From: Sclerotiophoma versabilis
Taxonomy: Eukaryota > Ascomycota > Dothideomycetes > Pleosporales > Didymellaceae
Reading direction: 5' to 3'
Assembly (NCBI GenBank): GCA_012274445.1
Contig: JAAROD010000094.1
Location: 744,001-808,000, forward strand
DNA: 64,000 bases
Part shown: positions 25,273 through 35,262 of the stretch, in pieces
How positions within the stretch are numbered: the stretch's first letter is position 1
How the letters are laid out: the number at the start of each line of letters is the position of its first letter
The notes under the pieces: generated by a model
The model's database searches: none
What the model saw: only the letters and a program-made list of their open reading frames with translations
What the model was told of the DNA's origin: nothing
Made by a program: the position numbers and the translations under genes

Positions 25273-26904
25273 AGTATTTTAAGTTCTCTATAGTATAGTA
25301 TAGCTACTATTACTAAGTTAGCTCTTATATAGTACCTTTATATTTATAGAGTAACCTTTTACTAAGCTGTGCTAACTATAATTTAAGATAATAAAGCTAA
25401 CCTTATTATCTCTAAAGGTAAAGCCCTGCTTTAGTTAGTATATACTATAATAAAGGTCTGTAATATTTATATTAATAAGGTTATTTTACTTCTTAGGCTT
25501 AAAGTAGTTAGAAATATACTATGTAGTGCTAGAAAATATAGACTATAGGTTAACCTCCTTATCCTTAATCTTTTATAGGCTTAATAGGTCTATACTATAG
25601 GCTATAATAATTATATATAATAATATAGTTATATAGTAGTTAGTAGTAGAATAGAGAGAAGCTACTAGTAAGGTAGTATTTATAAGCTAGTCTGTGCACT
25701 ATTATAAATAGAAATGCTAGCTTACTTACTATAGGCCTTACTCTATATAAACTATAGCTTAGTTAAATTATACTATATTAGGCTAAAAATAGTATAGTTA
25801 GAAAGCGCATAGCTAACTTTATATACTAGTAAGTTATTATAGTTTATTATTACAGAATCTACTATAGGTTATATACTTTATCTATCTATACTAGTATAAA
25901 TATAGTAGTCACGTATACTAGCTAGTAAAGCACGTATTAGCTATTAATATAGATGTTATATAAGAGTGTAAATAGAGTTATTTAATAGCGCATATTTAAC
26001 TTAGTATATTTATATATTATTATAGTTTATTAGTATAGTTTAAGCTCTGTACTATACTGTAAATAGTTAGTAGTTTATAATACTAGCTGCCTTATATTAC
26101 TATATACCTTAGTATAATATTATACTAGGTATAGTAAATACTCTTACCTGCACTAAGTACTTAACACTAACTATCTACTACCTTATATACTATACCTATA
26201 CTATAATATAGCCTATACTAAGCAGACTACCTATATAAAGCTGCTACTGCGTAAGCTACTTACTACTAAGGCTACTTATAAGTCTATAGGTAGTAAGACT
26301 ATACCTAAGCTAAAGTACTGCTATAAGGCTAGTAGTAAGTTATTATATATATTTATTATATATAAATACTAATACTACTTAGTTATTACTCTATAAGAGA
26401 TCTAAAAATATTAGTATAGTTTTAAGCTTCTTATCTATAAGCTGCTATTTACTTATCTAGTTTATAAGCTTCTTACTTAAGTTTAGAACCTTCTTCTAAA
26501 TAGGCTTTACTATCCTGTTTCTAGCTATATTAATTATATCTAGGCTGCTGCTTTAGAGGCTCTATAGGACGCAGTTAAGGCTTTTATTATTAGATATATA
26601 AAAGGTATAGAGTTAACCTAAAGTTATAAATATATACTAATAGTTTTAGACTGTAATATTAATGCAATCTATGCTAAGAAGGTTACTATTTAGTAGAAGG
26701 ACTTATTCTTAGCTCTATACTACTATAAGAGATTTAGTGTATAAGGTATATAGAAAAGTAGTAAAGAGATACCTAGGTATAATACTATTAAATAAACTAT
26801 TTAGATACACCTAATTAATATTAATACTATAATAACTTTCTATAATAATTAGAGTTTATCTTAAGTATATTTTTTTAAATTAAGATATAATAACTAAGCT
26901 TACC

Positions 26905-27063
26905 TAACCCCTACCTACGCTAGTGCTACCTCTACCTAACCTCTACCTACGCTAGTGCTACTCTAACCTAACCTATACCTGCTTAGTAGCTACTAGCGTA
27001 GGTAGAGGTTAGGGTTAGATAGAGGTAGGTTATATAACCTACCTAACCCCTACTTAACCTCTA
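26905..27063 (-). repeat. hAT subterminal repeat cluster, right
   Basis: CCTAACCCCTACC, CTACCTAACC and ACGCTAGTGCTACC units, inverted relative to the cluster at 20755-20945. The telomere-like look of CCTAACCC is superficial: the units are irregular and internal to the element. Confidence 0.75.
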
Positions 27064-27079
27064 CCTATTTACTAGCCTA
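27064..27079 (-). repeat. hAT terminal inverted repeat, right
   Basis: CCTATTTACTAGCCTA, the exact reverse complement of 20722-20737. Confidence 0.9.
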
Positions 27080-27087
27080 AGTTTATA
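27080..27087. repeat. 8-bp target-site duplication of hAT, right copy
   Basis: AGTTTATA, identical to 20714-20721. Confidence 0.9.
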
Positions 27088-28160
27088 TTAGAGGTATTAT
27101 AATAGGTAGAGAAGTTAGTAGTTTAAATTAGTTAAGTATAATATTAGCATTAGGTAGATAGATACCTATAGTTTTAAAGACTATTAATACTAATAATTTA
27201 GTAAATATATTTACCTAGGTAGGCTAGAATAGTAAGAAGAAATTACTTTTCTTTATAGGTGCCTATTTCTAGGTTATATAGTTATATAAGTTAAGTTCTT
27301 TAGTATAGTTTTAAGCTAGAGGTTTAAAGTAAACTATATCTAATAGCTAGAAAGTATATATAGTATATAGAGAAAAGATTTTAAGCAGAATCTTATAGCT
27401 ATTATAGTAGTTAATAAAGTTCTTAGTTATATAACTACTATAGCTATTAATAATAAGTAATCTCTACTTTCTTTAGCCTTTAGCCTTAGTATAGTAATTA
27501 AATACCTACTTAAGCTATATTAATTCTAGGTTATTATTTATCTAGCTATTTATTAAAGTTATAAAGTAGATAGAGTGCTTTTCTAAATTAATTAAGTGTA
27601 CCTAGCTTAATTATATAGCTTAGCTAGCAGCTAGAAAGATAATACCTAAAGGTAGATAAGATCTATTAATATATATAGTAGCTAGTAATATTACCTACTC
27701 TTAGTTACTATTATAGAGTAACTACTTAAACTGCTTGTTACTAAATAGTAGCTTATTAAAGATTCTCTTACTTCTGCCTATAACTCTAATAGTAAAGCCT
27801 TTCTTATCTAAATTATAGGTATTCTTAGGCTTAATATTATACTAGGTTATCTTCTAGTATAGAAGCTTAAAGTAGAGGTAGTATTTATTACTAGAATTAG
27901 CCTTATAATAGCCTATTTCTATAGAGGTAGTCTAGGCTATAAGAAGCATATTCTAGTTATAACAAAGAAAGTAAGTAACCTAGCTATTAGCAGGCTTCTA
28001 GGCATATAAAGGAGTTATATAATTAATAACTATCTGCCTTATAGGTATAAGGTGTCTTTCTATTAATTCTCTAATATACTTTATAAGCTCTGCCTTATCT
28101 TATAGGTAGAGTAGATATTAAGAGTTAATAGATTACTTCTGCAGAGCTGCTTAACTCTAG
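27088..28160 (-). pseudogene. Fot1/pogo transposase, N-terminal and DDE piece
   Basis: The minus strand through RIP stops reads as a pogo/Fot1 transposase from the end of the HTH/CENP-B-like region (KYIRELIERHLIPI) into the DDE_1 domain. There KPKNTYNLDKKGFTI stands for the usual NxDExGF motif. Later comes the conserved LLDIVYFKPLA.NYTKEL stretch (family: LQPLDVGxFxPL). It stops at the hAT insertion and continues at 20721. Several catalytic positions are changed by C-to-T/G-to-A. Confidence 0.78.
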
Positions 28161-28603
28161 TATTAAGGTGTTAATGTTGTTTAAGAACAACTATGTTTTT
28201 TAGCAAGAGCCTAGTACAAAAATTGTTCTCCTAGCCTTAAACTATATATCTCTGCAAGGGCTTCTTTTACTAGCATTGTGGTGTTGAGTTATAGGGGGTG
28301 GAAAGTTGGGATAAATTGTGGTGGGGTGGCCCGTTCGCTGACCCGGCCCACGAGGTGCACGGGCACGGTACACGGCTCCGCTATCGACTACAGATGTGGA
28401 AGCCGCTAGGGTGAACGCCTCCAACTACCCCACCTCTCCAACTGATAGCTACTCAGAGCAGCAGCTATTTGTCAGTATGTCTCCAACTCATTTGACTCTT
28501 ATTCATTCTGTGTTTTTCTTTGATATTCTCTCACATTTGCTCCTCACCCCGCCTTGAACATCTTCCCTCAACATTCCAAATACCGCAGTTCAAGCTCAAC
28601 ATC
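28161..28603 (+). other. right edge of RIP block and amidase upstream region
   Basis: CA/TG dinucleotides return at about 28165. A GC-rich patch lies at 28320-28400, and C/T-rich sequence before the amidase start is typical of fungal 5' regions. No gene was seen. Confidence 0.45.
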
Positions 28604-30406
28604 ATGACGACAGCCTGGCAAGAAGCCGCGGCTAAGAAAAGAGAAGCCATCTCCGGTTTTATACCCGCTGAATGGCGTGTGGGCAACCTACCATCTGTGA
28701 AAGACCAGGTTGATGTGACAGATTATATCAGGCAGTACCTGTCTGAAGAAGAGCTAGGTATTACAGAATGCGATGCAAGTGAAATTGTCGAAAAGACTAC
28801 ATCAGGTGTATGGACCGCTGTAGAGGTCACACGTGCTTTCTGCCACAGAGCAGCACTGGCGCATCAACTGGTACGCAGCAGCAGCTTAATTTTCAAATAG
28901 TTCACTGGCAGTACTAATAATGGCAGCTGAACTGCCTTCATGAAATCTTCTTCGATGCAGCTATCGCCGATGCGAAGAAGCTTGATGCGTACTTCGCCGA
29001 GAAAAAGCAACCGATGGGTCCACTCCATGGTCTTCCCATCTCACTAAAAGACCAGTTCCACGTCAGAAACGTCGAGACAACCATGGGCTACCTAGGATGG
29101 ATAGGCACTTTCGAGGGTAAGAGAGGTACTGGCAAGGAGAAGGTCTTCGAGAGCGAGATGGTCAGGGAATTAAGGGCGAGCGGCGCAGTACTATACTGCA
29201 AGACGAGTGTGCCGCACACACTCATGGCCGGTGAGACGGTGAACAATATCATCGGCTACACTTTCAACCCCAGGAACCGCCACCTCAGCAGTGGAGGTAG
29301 CTCAGGTGGTGAAGGTGCATTGATTGGTATCCGAGGCTCACCAGTAGGGTTCGGCACCGACATAGGCGGCTCAATTCGCATTCCTGCAGGTTTCAACGGT
29401 CTTTACGGTCTCCGCCCATCCACAGGACGCCTACCCTACGAAGGCATGTCGAATTCTATGGATGGGCAGAATACTATCCTCTCCGTCGTTGGTCCACTCG
29501 GTACCACTGCAGCATCATTGCGCTTGGTCACGAAAGCTCTCCTTTTGCAGCAGCCATGGCTGTACGATCCTCTTGTTCACGAGATTCCGTGGCGATCTGC
29601 CGAGGAAGAGAAAATCCAGCTACTTCTCCAGTTCATTGGCGAGTCTGTGCCAAAGGAGAAGAAGTTAACGTTTGGCGTTATGCATATCGACGGTGTCGTC
29701 ACACCAACAGCACCAGTCCGCCGCGCTATTGGACTCGTCACAAAAGCACTCGAAGCCGCAGGCCACGAAGTTATCCCCTGGACGCCACCCTCTCACAAGG
29801 TTCTTAATGATACCGGTTTCAGATCCTGGATCTACGATGGTGGGCGCAACGTACGCGAGGCGTTCGCACTATCTGGTGAACCGATGTCGCAGCAAGTCAG
29901 CTTGTACCAGAACGAGATGGAGGAATTCACTGCGACCAAGATAGCCGAGACAAACGTAATGATGCGGTCTTTGAAGAAAGAATACATGGACTACTGGAAC
30001 AGTACTGCGAAAGAGACAACCACCGGCAGGCCGGTTGACGCTGTGATCTCACCGCTGGCGCCATGGCCGGCTGCGAGGGAGGCGAAGTATAAGTACTATG
30101 GCTACTCAACCTGGGTCAACGCACTGGACTACACTGCTGTCACCTTCCCAGTCACCAATGTCGATAAAAGCATCGATGTCAAGAGTAGTAACTTCAAACC
30201 ACTGGATGAGAAGGATCAGGAGATTCAAGATGATTGTAAGTATCTTGTTAATATGTTATACGGCTAGTCCAATATGCTAACATTCCGTAGATGACCCGGA
30301 GATCTACGACGGTGCGCACGTCAGTCTGCAACTTGTGGGGAGAAGGCTACAAGAAGAGAAGATTCTGGCAATCGCCGAATATGTGGGCAAGTTAATCGGC
30401 AAGTAG
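28604..30406 (+). CDS. amidase (amidase signature family, acetamidase-like)
   Basis: Exons 28604-28870, 28927-30235 and 30291-30406 join to 563 residues, the usual length for fungal acetamidase-type enzymes. The protein has the amidase-signature catalytic triad: Lys130 in PISLKDQFHV, cis-Ser214 in GGSSGGEGA and nucleophile Ser238 in GTDIGGSIRIPAG. The Ser-Ser spacing of 24 matches fatty-acid amide hydrolase. Such enzymes hydrolyse small amides to acid and ammonia, usually in the cytosol; no signal peptide is seen. Substrate cannot be told from sequence. The start MTTAWQEAAAKKREAI is the typical family N-terminus. The first intron is 56 bp, the second 55 bp with GTAAGT. The gene starts only about 440 bp from the RIP block, yet shows no stop or frame damage. 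Confidence 0.93.
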
Positions 30407-31153
30407 GTTCTAATTACAAGCACCTATAGCACATCACTCTGCGACTGCCTTGCTCTCACAGCCTTGAAAAGGTCCATAGGCCGTGTTGAACACCAGATCC
30501 CGGAGGATATCAGAGACGTCAGAACTCCCTAAGTGATATTGAGAGTCAACATCATTGCTAAACAAATCCTTGGTCTAAAAGGACAGGTCTCTATAATGGA
30601 AAAAAAAAAAAGTGCTGACCCTGCTCCTATCTCAGACGCTCCAAAAGAGCGTTCCTAACGCATGTGCAAGTGAAGTAATCGTCGCTTTAGCCTTTGCCTC
30701 GCATTCGGCTGACTTTGCGCCGACAAAACGCGATCGCTCCGGCAACAGCCACGTATTCGGCTAATGTGTCAAGGAGCTTCCCCAACTTCCCCGGTTTTCC
30801 GCAGAAAAGAACCACCGCGCGAGTACGATTTCAATACCAACGTCGGCGCCCCTGCCGATAGCGTATATACCCCGCAATGCTTACAGCTCAAACCCCGAGG
30901 GAGCTGCGTCATGATCACAGTTGATCAACAACAATATTTCTGCACTTGTCAACTTTCCGTCGTAGAACTCGTGACACCAAGTAAACTTAGATTGAAAGTT
31001 CGTCAGTTGCCTATTCAGGTAGTCGTTCCTAATGCCCACGAGAACGTCTAGGTATTCGTGCCCGGGAACAGGCCTGGGCACTGGTATATGATGAGCAGAT
31101 CGTACGCCAAATTTCCAATGAGCAAGTCCCTGCAATTGGCAACTACTCTGACC
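30407..31153. other. intergenic between amidase and GH43 gene
   Basis: A run of 13 A lies around 30599-30611. A TATATACCCC sequence lies at about 30864, about 290 bp before the GH43 start. The open frame at 30764-31051 has no recognisable content. Confidence 0.4.
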
Positions 31154-33160
31154 ATGCGAGTAGCCGCAACCCTCTTCTCCGCCTGCACGGCGGCTTTTAC
31201 AGCTTGTGCTAGCCCTATCGAAGCACGGGACCAAGCAGCGCAGCTTGACCCATTTGAAGGCTATGTCTTCGCCTACTTTACGAACAACACCAAAGCCGGC
31301 GAGCAGATTTACCTGGCAGCTAGTAATGGCAACAACGCGCTCAGCTGGAAAGAGCTGAACAACGGCCAACCGATTATCACATCAACGCAAGGCACAAAGG
31401 GACTGCGCGATCCTTTCCTCATTCGCTCACCTGATGGCGGCCAATTTTTCCTCATTGCAACAGACCTGAGTATCGGTTCTGGTACGTCATGGGGAGACGC
31501 TGTCAGGAAAGGTAGCTTGTATCTGGAGATTTGGGAGTCGAACGACCTCAAGACTTGGTCGGCGCAACGACATGTCAGAGTTTCGCCTGATACAGCCGGC
31601 AACACCTGGGCCCCTGAAGCATACTATGATCCTACGATCGAAGCTTACGTCGTTTTCTGGGCGTCCTCGCTGTACGAACAAGCTGACACCAATCACACCG
31701 GAACCACATACCACCGGATGCTGTATGCTACAACGAAGGATTTCGTAACATTCAGCGAGCCCCAGATTTGGCAAGATGCCGGTATGTCGCGCATTGACTC
31801 GACTGTGATTCAAGAGGGTAACACCTTCTACCGCTTTACCAAGGATGAGGGTGCTTCGGGAACAGGCTGCTCCGATATCATTCAAGAGCACTCTTCCTCT
31901 CTTCGTGCCACCTTGGAGTCATGGACACAGGATGCTGCCTGTATTGGCAAGAACGCTGGAACAAGCAACGTTGAAGGCCCGACCGTCTTCAAGTCCAACC
32001 CTAAAGACGTCAATGGCGAGAAATTCTATCTCTTCGTCGATGAGTACACCGGTCGTGGGTACATCCCACTTGAGACCACCGACATTTCCAAGCCGAACTG
32101 GAAGGTGTCAAGCTCATACAGTCTGCCCAAGAGCCCACGCCATGGTACAGTCATTCCTGTAACTGCGAAGGAGCTTGCTTCGTTGGCTTCCACTAGCCCA
32201 ACTCTGAACAAGAGAGACCGTCGACAGCCGAAGATCCTTGCAAGAGACAGCCCCGTCCTCCATGGCTATTACGCAGACCCCAACATTGCCGTATTCGGCA
32301 ATACCTACTATATCTACGCCACCACCGACGGAACTCCCGGCTGGGGCGGGAACCAGTTCTTCGTCTGGTCATCTCCCGATCTTGTCACCTGGACACGTGC
32401 CGAGAAGCCCTTCCTCACGCTTAATGGCACATCTGGCAACGTGCCCTGGGCTGTGGGTAACGCGTGGGCACCAACCATCGTTGAGCGTGACAGTAGATTC
32501 TACTTCTACTTTTCCGGCGAGAACGCAGAGTACAACACGAAGACTATTGGCGTTGCGGTCGCAGACTCACCCAATGGACCTTTTACAGCGCAACCCAAAG
32601 CTTTTATCTTGAACAATGAAGCACTTAAGACGGGCCAGGCTATTGATCCCGCGGCGTTCCAGGATCCTACGACTGGCAAGTACTATCTCTTTTGGGGCAA
32701 TGGAGTGCCGCTGTTTGCGGAGTTTGAGGACGATATGCTGTCTTTCAAAAACAGTACCCTGCGTGCCATCACTGGGCTCACAGACTTCCGCGAGGGGATC
32801 TTCTTGAACTACCGCGAAGGCATCTTTCACCTTACATATTCTATCGATGATACGCGCTCTGAGAACTATCGCGTCGGCTACGCTACGTCTGAATCTGTTG
32901 AAGGGCCTTGGACGTACCGCGGTGTTATCCTCCAGAAGGATGAGTCAAAGGGCATACTGGCGACGGGACACAACTCGATCATCCAGGTACCCGGTACTGA
33001 CGATTGGTACATTGCTTACCACCGCTTTGCTATCCCCAATGGCAATGGTACGATGAGGGAGACCACCATTGACAGAGTATACTTTGACCAGGAGGGTTTA
33101 ATCAAGCCTGTCGTGCCCACGCTGGAAAGTGTTGCGCCTGAGCCTATTTCGACGTATTAG
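31154..33160 (+). CDS. secreted glycoside hydrolase with two GH43 domains
   Basis: An intronless gene of 668 residues. The start at 31154 was preferred over in-frame upstream ATGs because MRVAATLFSACTAAFTACAS is a good signal peptide. Two five-bladed GH43-type domains follow. The first (about 30-350) has GLRDPFLIRSPDGGQ and TWAPEAYYD. The second (about 365-655) has YADPN (catalytic base Asp), WAPTIVERD, AIDPAAF (pKa-modulating Asp) and TGLTDFREGIF (acid Glu). Family 43 enzymes release arabinose or xylose from plant cell-wall arabinan, arabinoxylan or related chains outside the cell. Both domains look intact. Which sugar is cut, and whether the first domain is catalytic or binding, cannot be decided here. 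Confidence 0.9.
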   Translation: MRVAATLFSACTAAFTACASPIEARDQAAQLDPFEGYVFAYFTNNTKAGEQIYLAASNGNNALSWKELNNGQPIITSTQGTKGLRDPFLIRSPDGGQFFLIATDLSIGSGTSWGDAVRKGSLYLEIWESNDLKTWSAQRHVRVSPDTAGNTWAPEAYYDPTIEAYVVFWASSLYEQADTNHTGTTYHRMLYATTKDFVTFSEPQIWQDAGMSRIDSTVIQEGNTFYRFTKDEGASGTGCSDIIQEHSSSLRATLESWTQDAACIGKNAGTSNVEGPTVFKSNPKDVNGEKFYLFVDEYTGRGYIPLETTDISKPNWKVSSSYSLPKSPRHGTVIPVTAKELASLASTSPTLNKRDRRQPKILARDSPVLHGYYADPNIAVFGNTYYIYATTDGTPGWGGNQFFVWSSPDLVTWTRAEKPFLTLNGTSGNVPWAVGNAWAPTIVERDSRFYFYFSGENAEYNTKTIGVAVADSPNGPFTAQPKAFILNNEALKTGQAIDPAAFQDPTTGKYYLFWGNGVPLFAEFEDDMLSFKNSTLRAITGLTDFREGIFLNYREGIFHLTYSIDDTRSENYRVGYATSESVEGPWTYRGVILQKDESKGILATGHNSIIQVPGTDDWYIAYHRFAIPNGNGTMRETTIDRVYFDQEGLIKPVVPTLESVAPEPISTY

Positions 33161-33524
33161 ACAAATGTAGATTAATGCTGCTGTAATTGGTTTTGCGACC
33201 ACAATTCATGTTCACGCGTAGATTTCATGCTTGCGGTGAGGTGAGGTCTATGCCTTGGGTGTCGCGTCCGCACCTGCCTGCCATCCAGGGTGACTGCTGA
33301 CTGAGCCAACCGAGCAAGCTTGAGGCTGCAACAGCTACTCTCACCTTATAACTTCCTGTTCGTGTACCTGCTTCACCTCCGCCCTCTGGGGGCAATGGTC
33401 TCACTGGTACTCCTGCCCGACACGACCGTTTTCCACGTTGTGCAGCACCAGTTCATTCCCGCATCTCTCACACGATTACAACCAAGCATACCTCAACACC
33501 ATATTCAGAGGAGCAACAGCCACA
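33161..33524. other. intergenic, nothing recognisable
   Basis: C/T-rich sequence before the next gene, consistent with a promoter and 5' leader. No conserved element was identified. Confidence 0.4.
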
Positions 33525-34688
33525 ATGCTAGCAGCGACTAGCAACAACAAATTTTCCGCACCAGTGAAGCATGAGACAGCGAAAAAGTGGCTGCACAAGC
33601 GACTGTGGAAACCAGCGTCACGACAGCTGCCGAGGGGCGACAATGACAGTGCACTGAAGCGGAAGCTCTCGCTCAAACGACCACAGACTGCACCGACCAA
33701 TGGAAGAGTAACGCCAGAAAGCAAGTCTCCAGTACCACAGATACCCATCAACATCGAGCTCCCGTCGCCGCGTCTAGCCATCTGCCCTCCACCTCGCCCG
33801 CCGCGACCAGACTCAGGCGTCATTCGAGATGTCAACGCGTGGCTGGACGCAAGCATGAGCGTGCCGTCTCCACCGCTGATGGGCGGACTAGCTTACTGGA
33901 GGTCAGCTGCCACAGTTCCTACGATACCTTCTACAGACATGCAGTACGCGATTCCCATCGTGCGGGAGCCAAGTCCCAGCCGAACCTTGACACCGTCCGG
34001 TAATCAGATCAAGTCGATCTGCCGTCGCGGCGCGAAAAAAGTGCAAGCCAAGGTGCCTCTACTTTTACGAAGCGCGTCCCAGCGTGTTGTCGGTCGCAAA
34101 CAGATGAATCGATGCTCGAACTCTATGCCATTACTTGCGCTTCCATACGAACAGACACAGCAAGGAGTTCCACCCAGACTTTTGATGCGATCTAGATCGT
34201 TTCTGCTTACTTCTGCGCGGACATCGACATCAAACACAGCGACTGAGGAACAGGGGTTGCTATCAGCCAGCAAGCAAGCATACGACGTTCGACTTCTGGG
34301 CAGCACGCGGGCGAGCATAGCACACGGCGGTGTCGAGGGGTTGGCGAGTCGGCGCTTGAATGCACTGGTCAGGCATGCGACTAGAAACGGAGATAGCAGT
34401 CGTCCATGGACGGCAGGCGCACACGGCAGCCGGGGCGACTCGCTGGGCGACATCTCTGAAGCACCAACATACTCGTCAGGACCTCCTCCACCCCCGTACC
34501 GCTCACGTACTGCTTCAGTCATGACAACGTCTTCATTTGGATGTGTTGATGGGATCAGCGGCGCTCAAAGGCAGATCAATCAGCAGCGAGCGTTTATGAG
34601 GAGTCGGGGGGTGAGAGACAGGGTGAAGGATTTGCGCAAGATGTTCCAGCATGAGTGGAAGGTGGCATCGCAGGAGACCGACGGCTGA
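33525..34688 (+). CDS. hypothetical Ser/Pro/Arg-rich disordered protein
   Basis: A single open frame of 387 residues from ATG 33525 (context CCACAATG); the frame stays open upstream to an earlier ATG at 33438. No domain is recognised. It begins MLAATSNNKFSAPVKHETAK with a basic Trp-containing helix, continues with Ser/Pro-rich low complexity (PPPRPPRPDSG, SGPPPPPYRSR), and ends with a basic helical segment RGVRDRVKDLRKMFQHEWK. That layout, a disordered body with short conserved helices at both ends, is common for fungal regulatory or scaffold proteins. No signal peptide or membrane segment. The function is unknown. Confidence 0.68.
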   Translation: MLAATSNNKFSAPVKHETAKKWLHKRLWKPASRQLPRGDNDSALKRKLSLKRPQTAPTNGRVTPESKSPVPQIPINIELPSPRLAICPPPRPPRPDSGVIRDVNAWLDASMSVPSPPLMGGLAYWRSAATVPTIPSTDMQYAIPIVREPSPSRTLTPSGNQIKSICRRGAKKVQAKVPLLLRSASQRVVGRKQMNRCSNSMPLLALPYEQTQQGVPPRLLMRSRSFLLTSARTSTSNTATEEQGLLSASKQAYDVRLLGSTRASIAHGGVEGLASRRLNALVRHATRNGDSSRPWTAGAHGSRGDSLGDISEAPTYSSGPPPPPYRSRTASVMTTSSFGCVDGISGAQRQINQQRAFMRSRGVRDRVKDLRKMFQHEWKVASQETDG

Positions 34689-35262
34689 CGGGAATTGTTG
34701 GACGCGAGGCGGTGAGATACGATGGTGTGATGTAAAGTATAGATAGTTAGTACATGCTCATGGTAGGAGCTGCAGTGCAACAGGACAGCGGCCAGGAGAA
34801 GACTCGGGCATGGGTCAGGGGAGCAGAGAAGTCAAGCCTGAGGTAGATGGAGTGGCAGATAGCATAAGCAAGTACATGCTGTTGTGAGGAAGTTGGCCAG
34901 CGGGAGGTGATGTTGCACGGCCCGCTCACCGAGAGCTGCTTTCAGCGTAGCCGAGCCGGACGACTGCTCCTTCTGTGGATTTGGCGACGCCTTGCTGTGA
35001 CAGCCTCACATCATTGGACCCAACGCGGCAGACGCTGTACCACGGGCGACAGACCAAGGCACGCAATTGACCCCCATGGGCGCCCGCTGAAGTGCTTACA
35101 GGCAGTGCCCGCAGCTCGGACGCAGCTCCACCCACGACGACGAGCGGTTGACAGGCAGCGCAGCAGCAGCAGAGCTGAGGCGAGCAGAGCAGCAGCGCAG
35201 TACAACAGCAACGACAGCCAGGGGCCAGGCACGCCGAGGACGTCCAGCCTGCGCGCAGCCGC
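34689..35262. other. intergenic, GC-rich leader of the next gene
   Basis: 574 bp with GC rising towards 35262. The overlapping long frames on the other strand are a side effect of high GC. Confidence 0.4.

Larger units (their letters stand above)
20722..27079 (-). mobile_element. hAT DNA transposon, 6358 bp, RIP-inactivated
   Basis: Bounded by perfect 16-bp terminal inverted repeats (TAGGCTAGTAAATAGG; before RIP probably starting CAGG) and by the 8-bp duplication AGTTTATA. Just inside each end lie clustered copies of a GGTTAGGT-type motif. Inside, on the minus strand, are a readable hAT transposase (about 21.6-23.95 kb) and a second reading frame upstream of it (24365-25272). The element is unusually long for a fungal hAT because of that second frame and about 1.6 kb of sequence between it and the right end. 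It inserted into a pogo transposase gene, so it arrived later than the pogo; both were then RIP-mutated. Confidence 0.88.
5190..28165. mobile_element. AT-rich RIP-mutated transposon nest
   Basis: About 23 kb of roughly three-quarters AT DNA in which TA is everywhere and CA/TG are nearly absent; many 60-base lines contain none of either. This is what C-to-T change at CpA on both strands leaves, i.e. repeat-induced point mutation. Every transposon reading frame inside is readable only through many TAA/TAG codons standing where Gln or Trp codons would be. At least four elements are nested or abutted here (Gypsy-1, Gypsy-2, pogo, hAT). The right border lies near 28165, about 440 bp before the amidase start. 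No intact host gene was seen inside. Confidence 0.9.

Noticed and set aside
26905..27063. CCTAACCC-like repeats as an internal telomere tract
   Set aside because: Units are irregular, inverted at both ends of one transposon and bounded by its inverted repeats.
28242..28424. Small minus-strand ORF upstream of the amidase
   Set aside because: Low-complexity, no start context, lies in a GC patch of the promoter region.
31058..31153. Earlier in-frame ATGs for the GH43 gene
   Set aside because: They would bury the signal peptide behind a non-hydrophobic extension.
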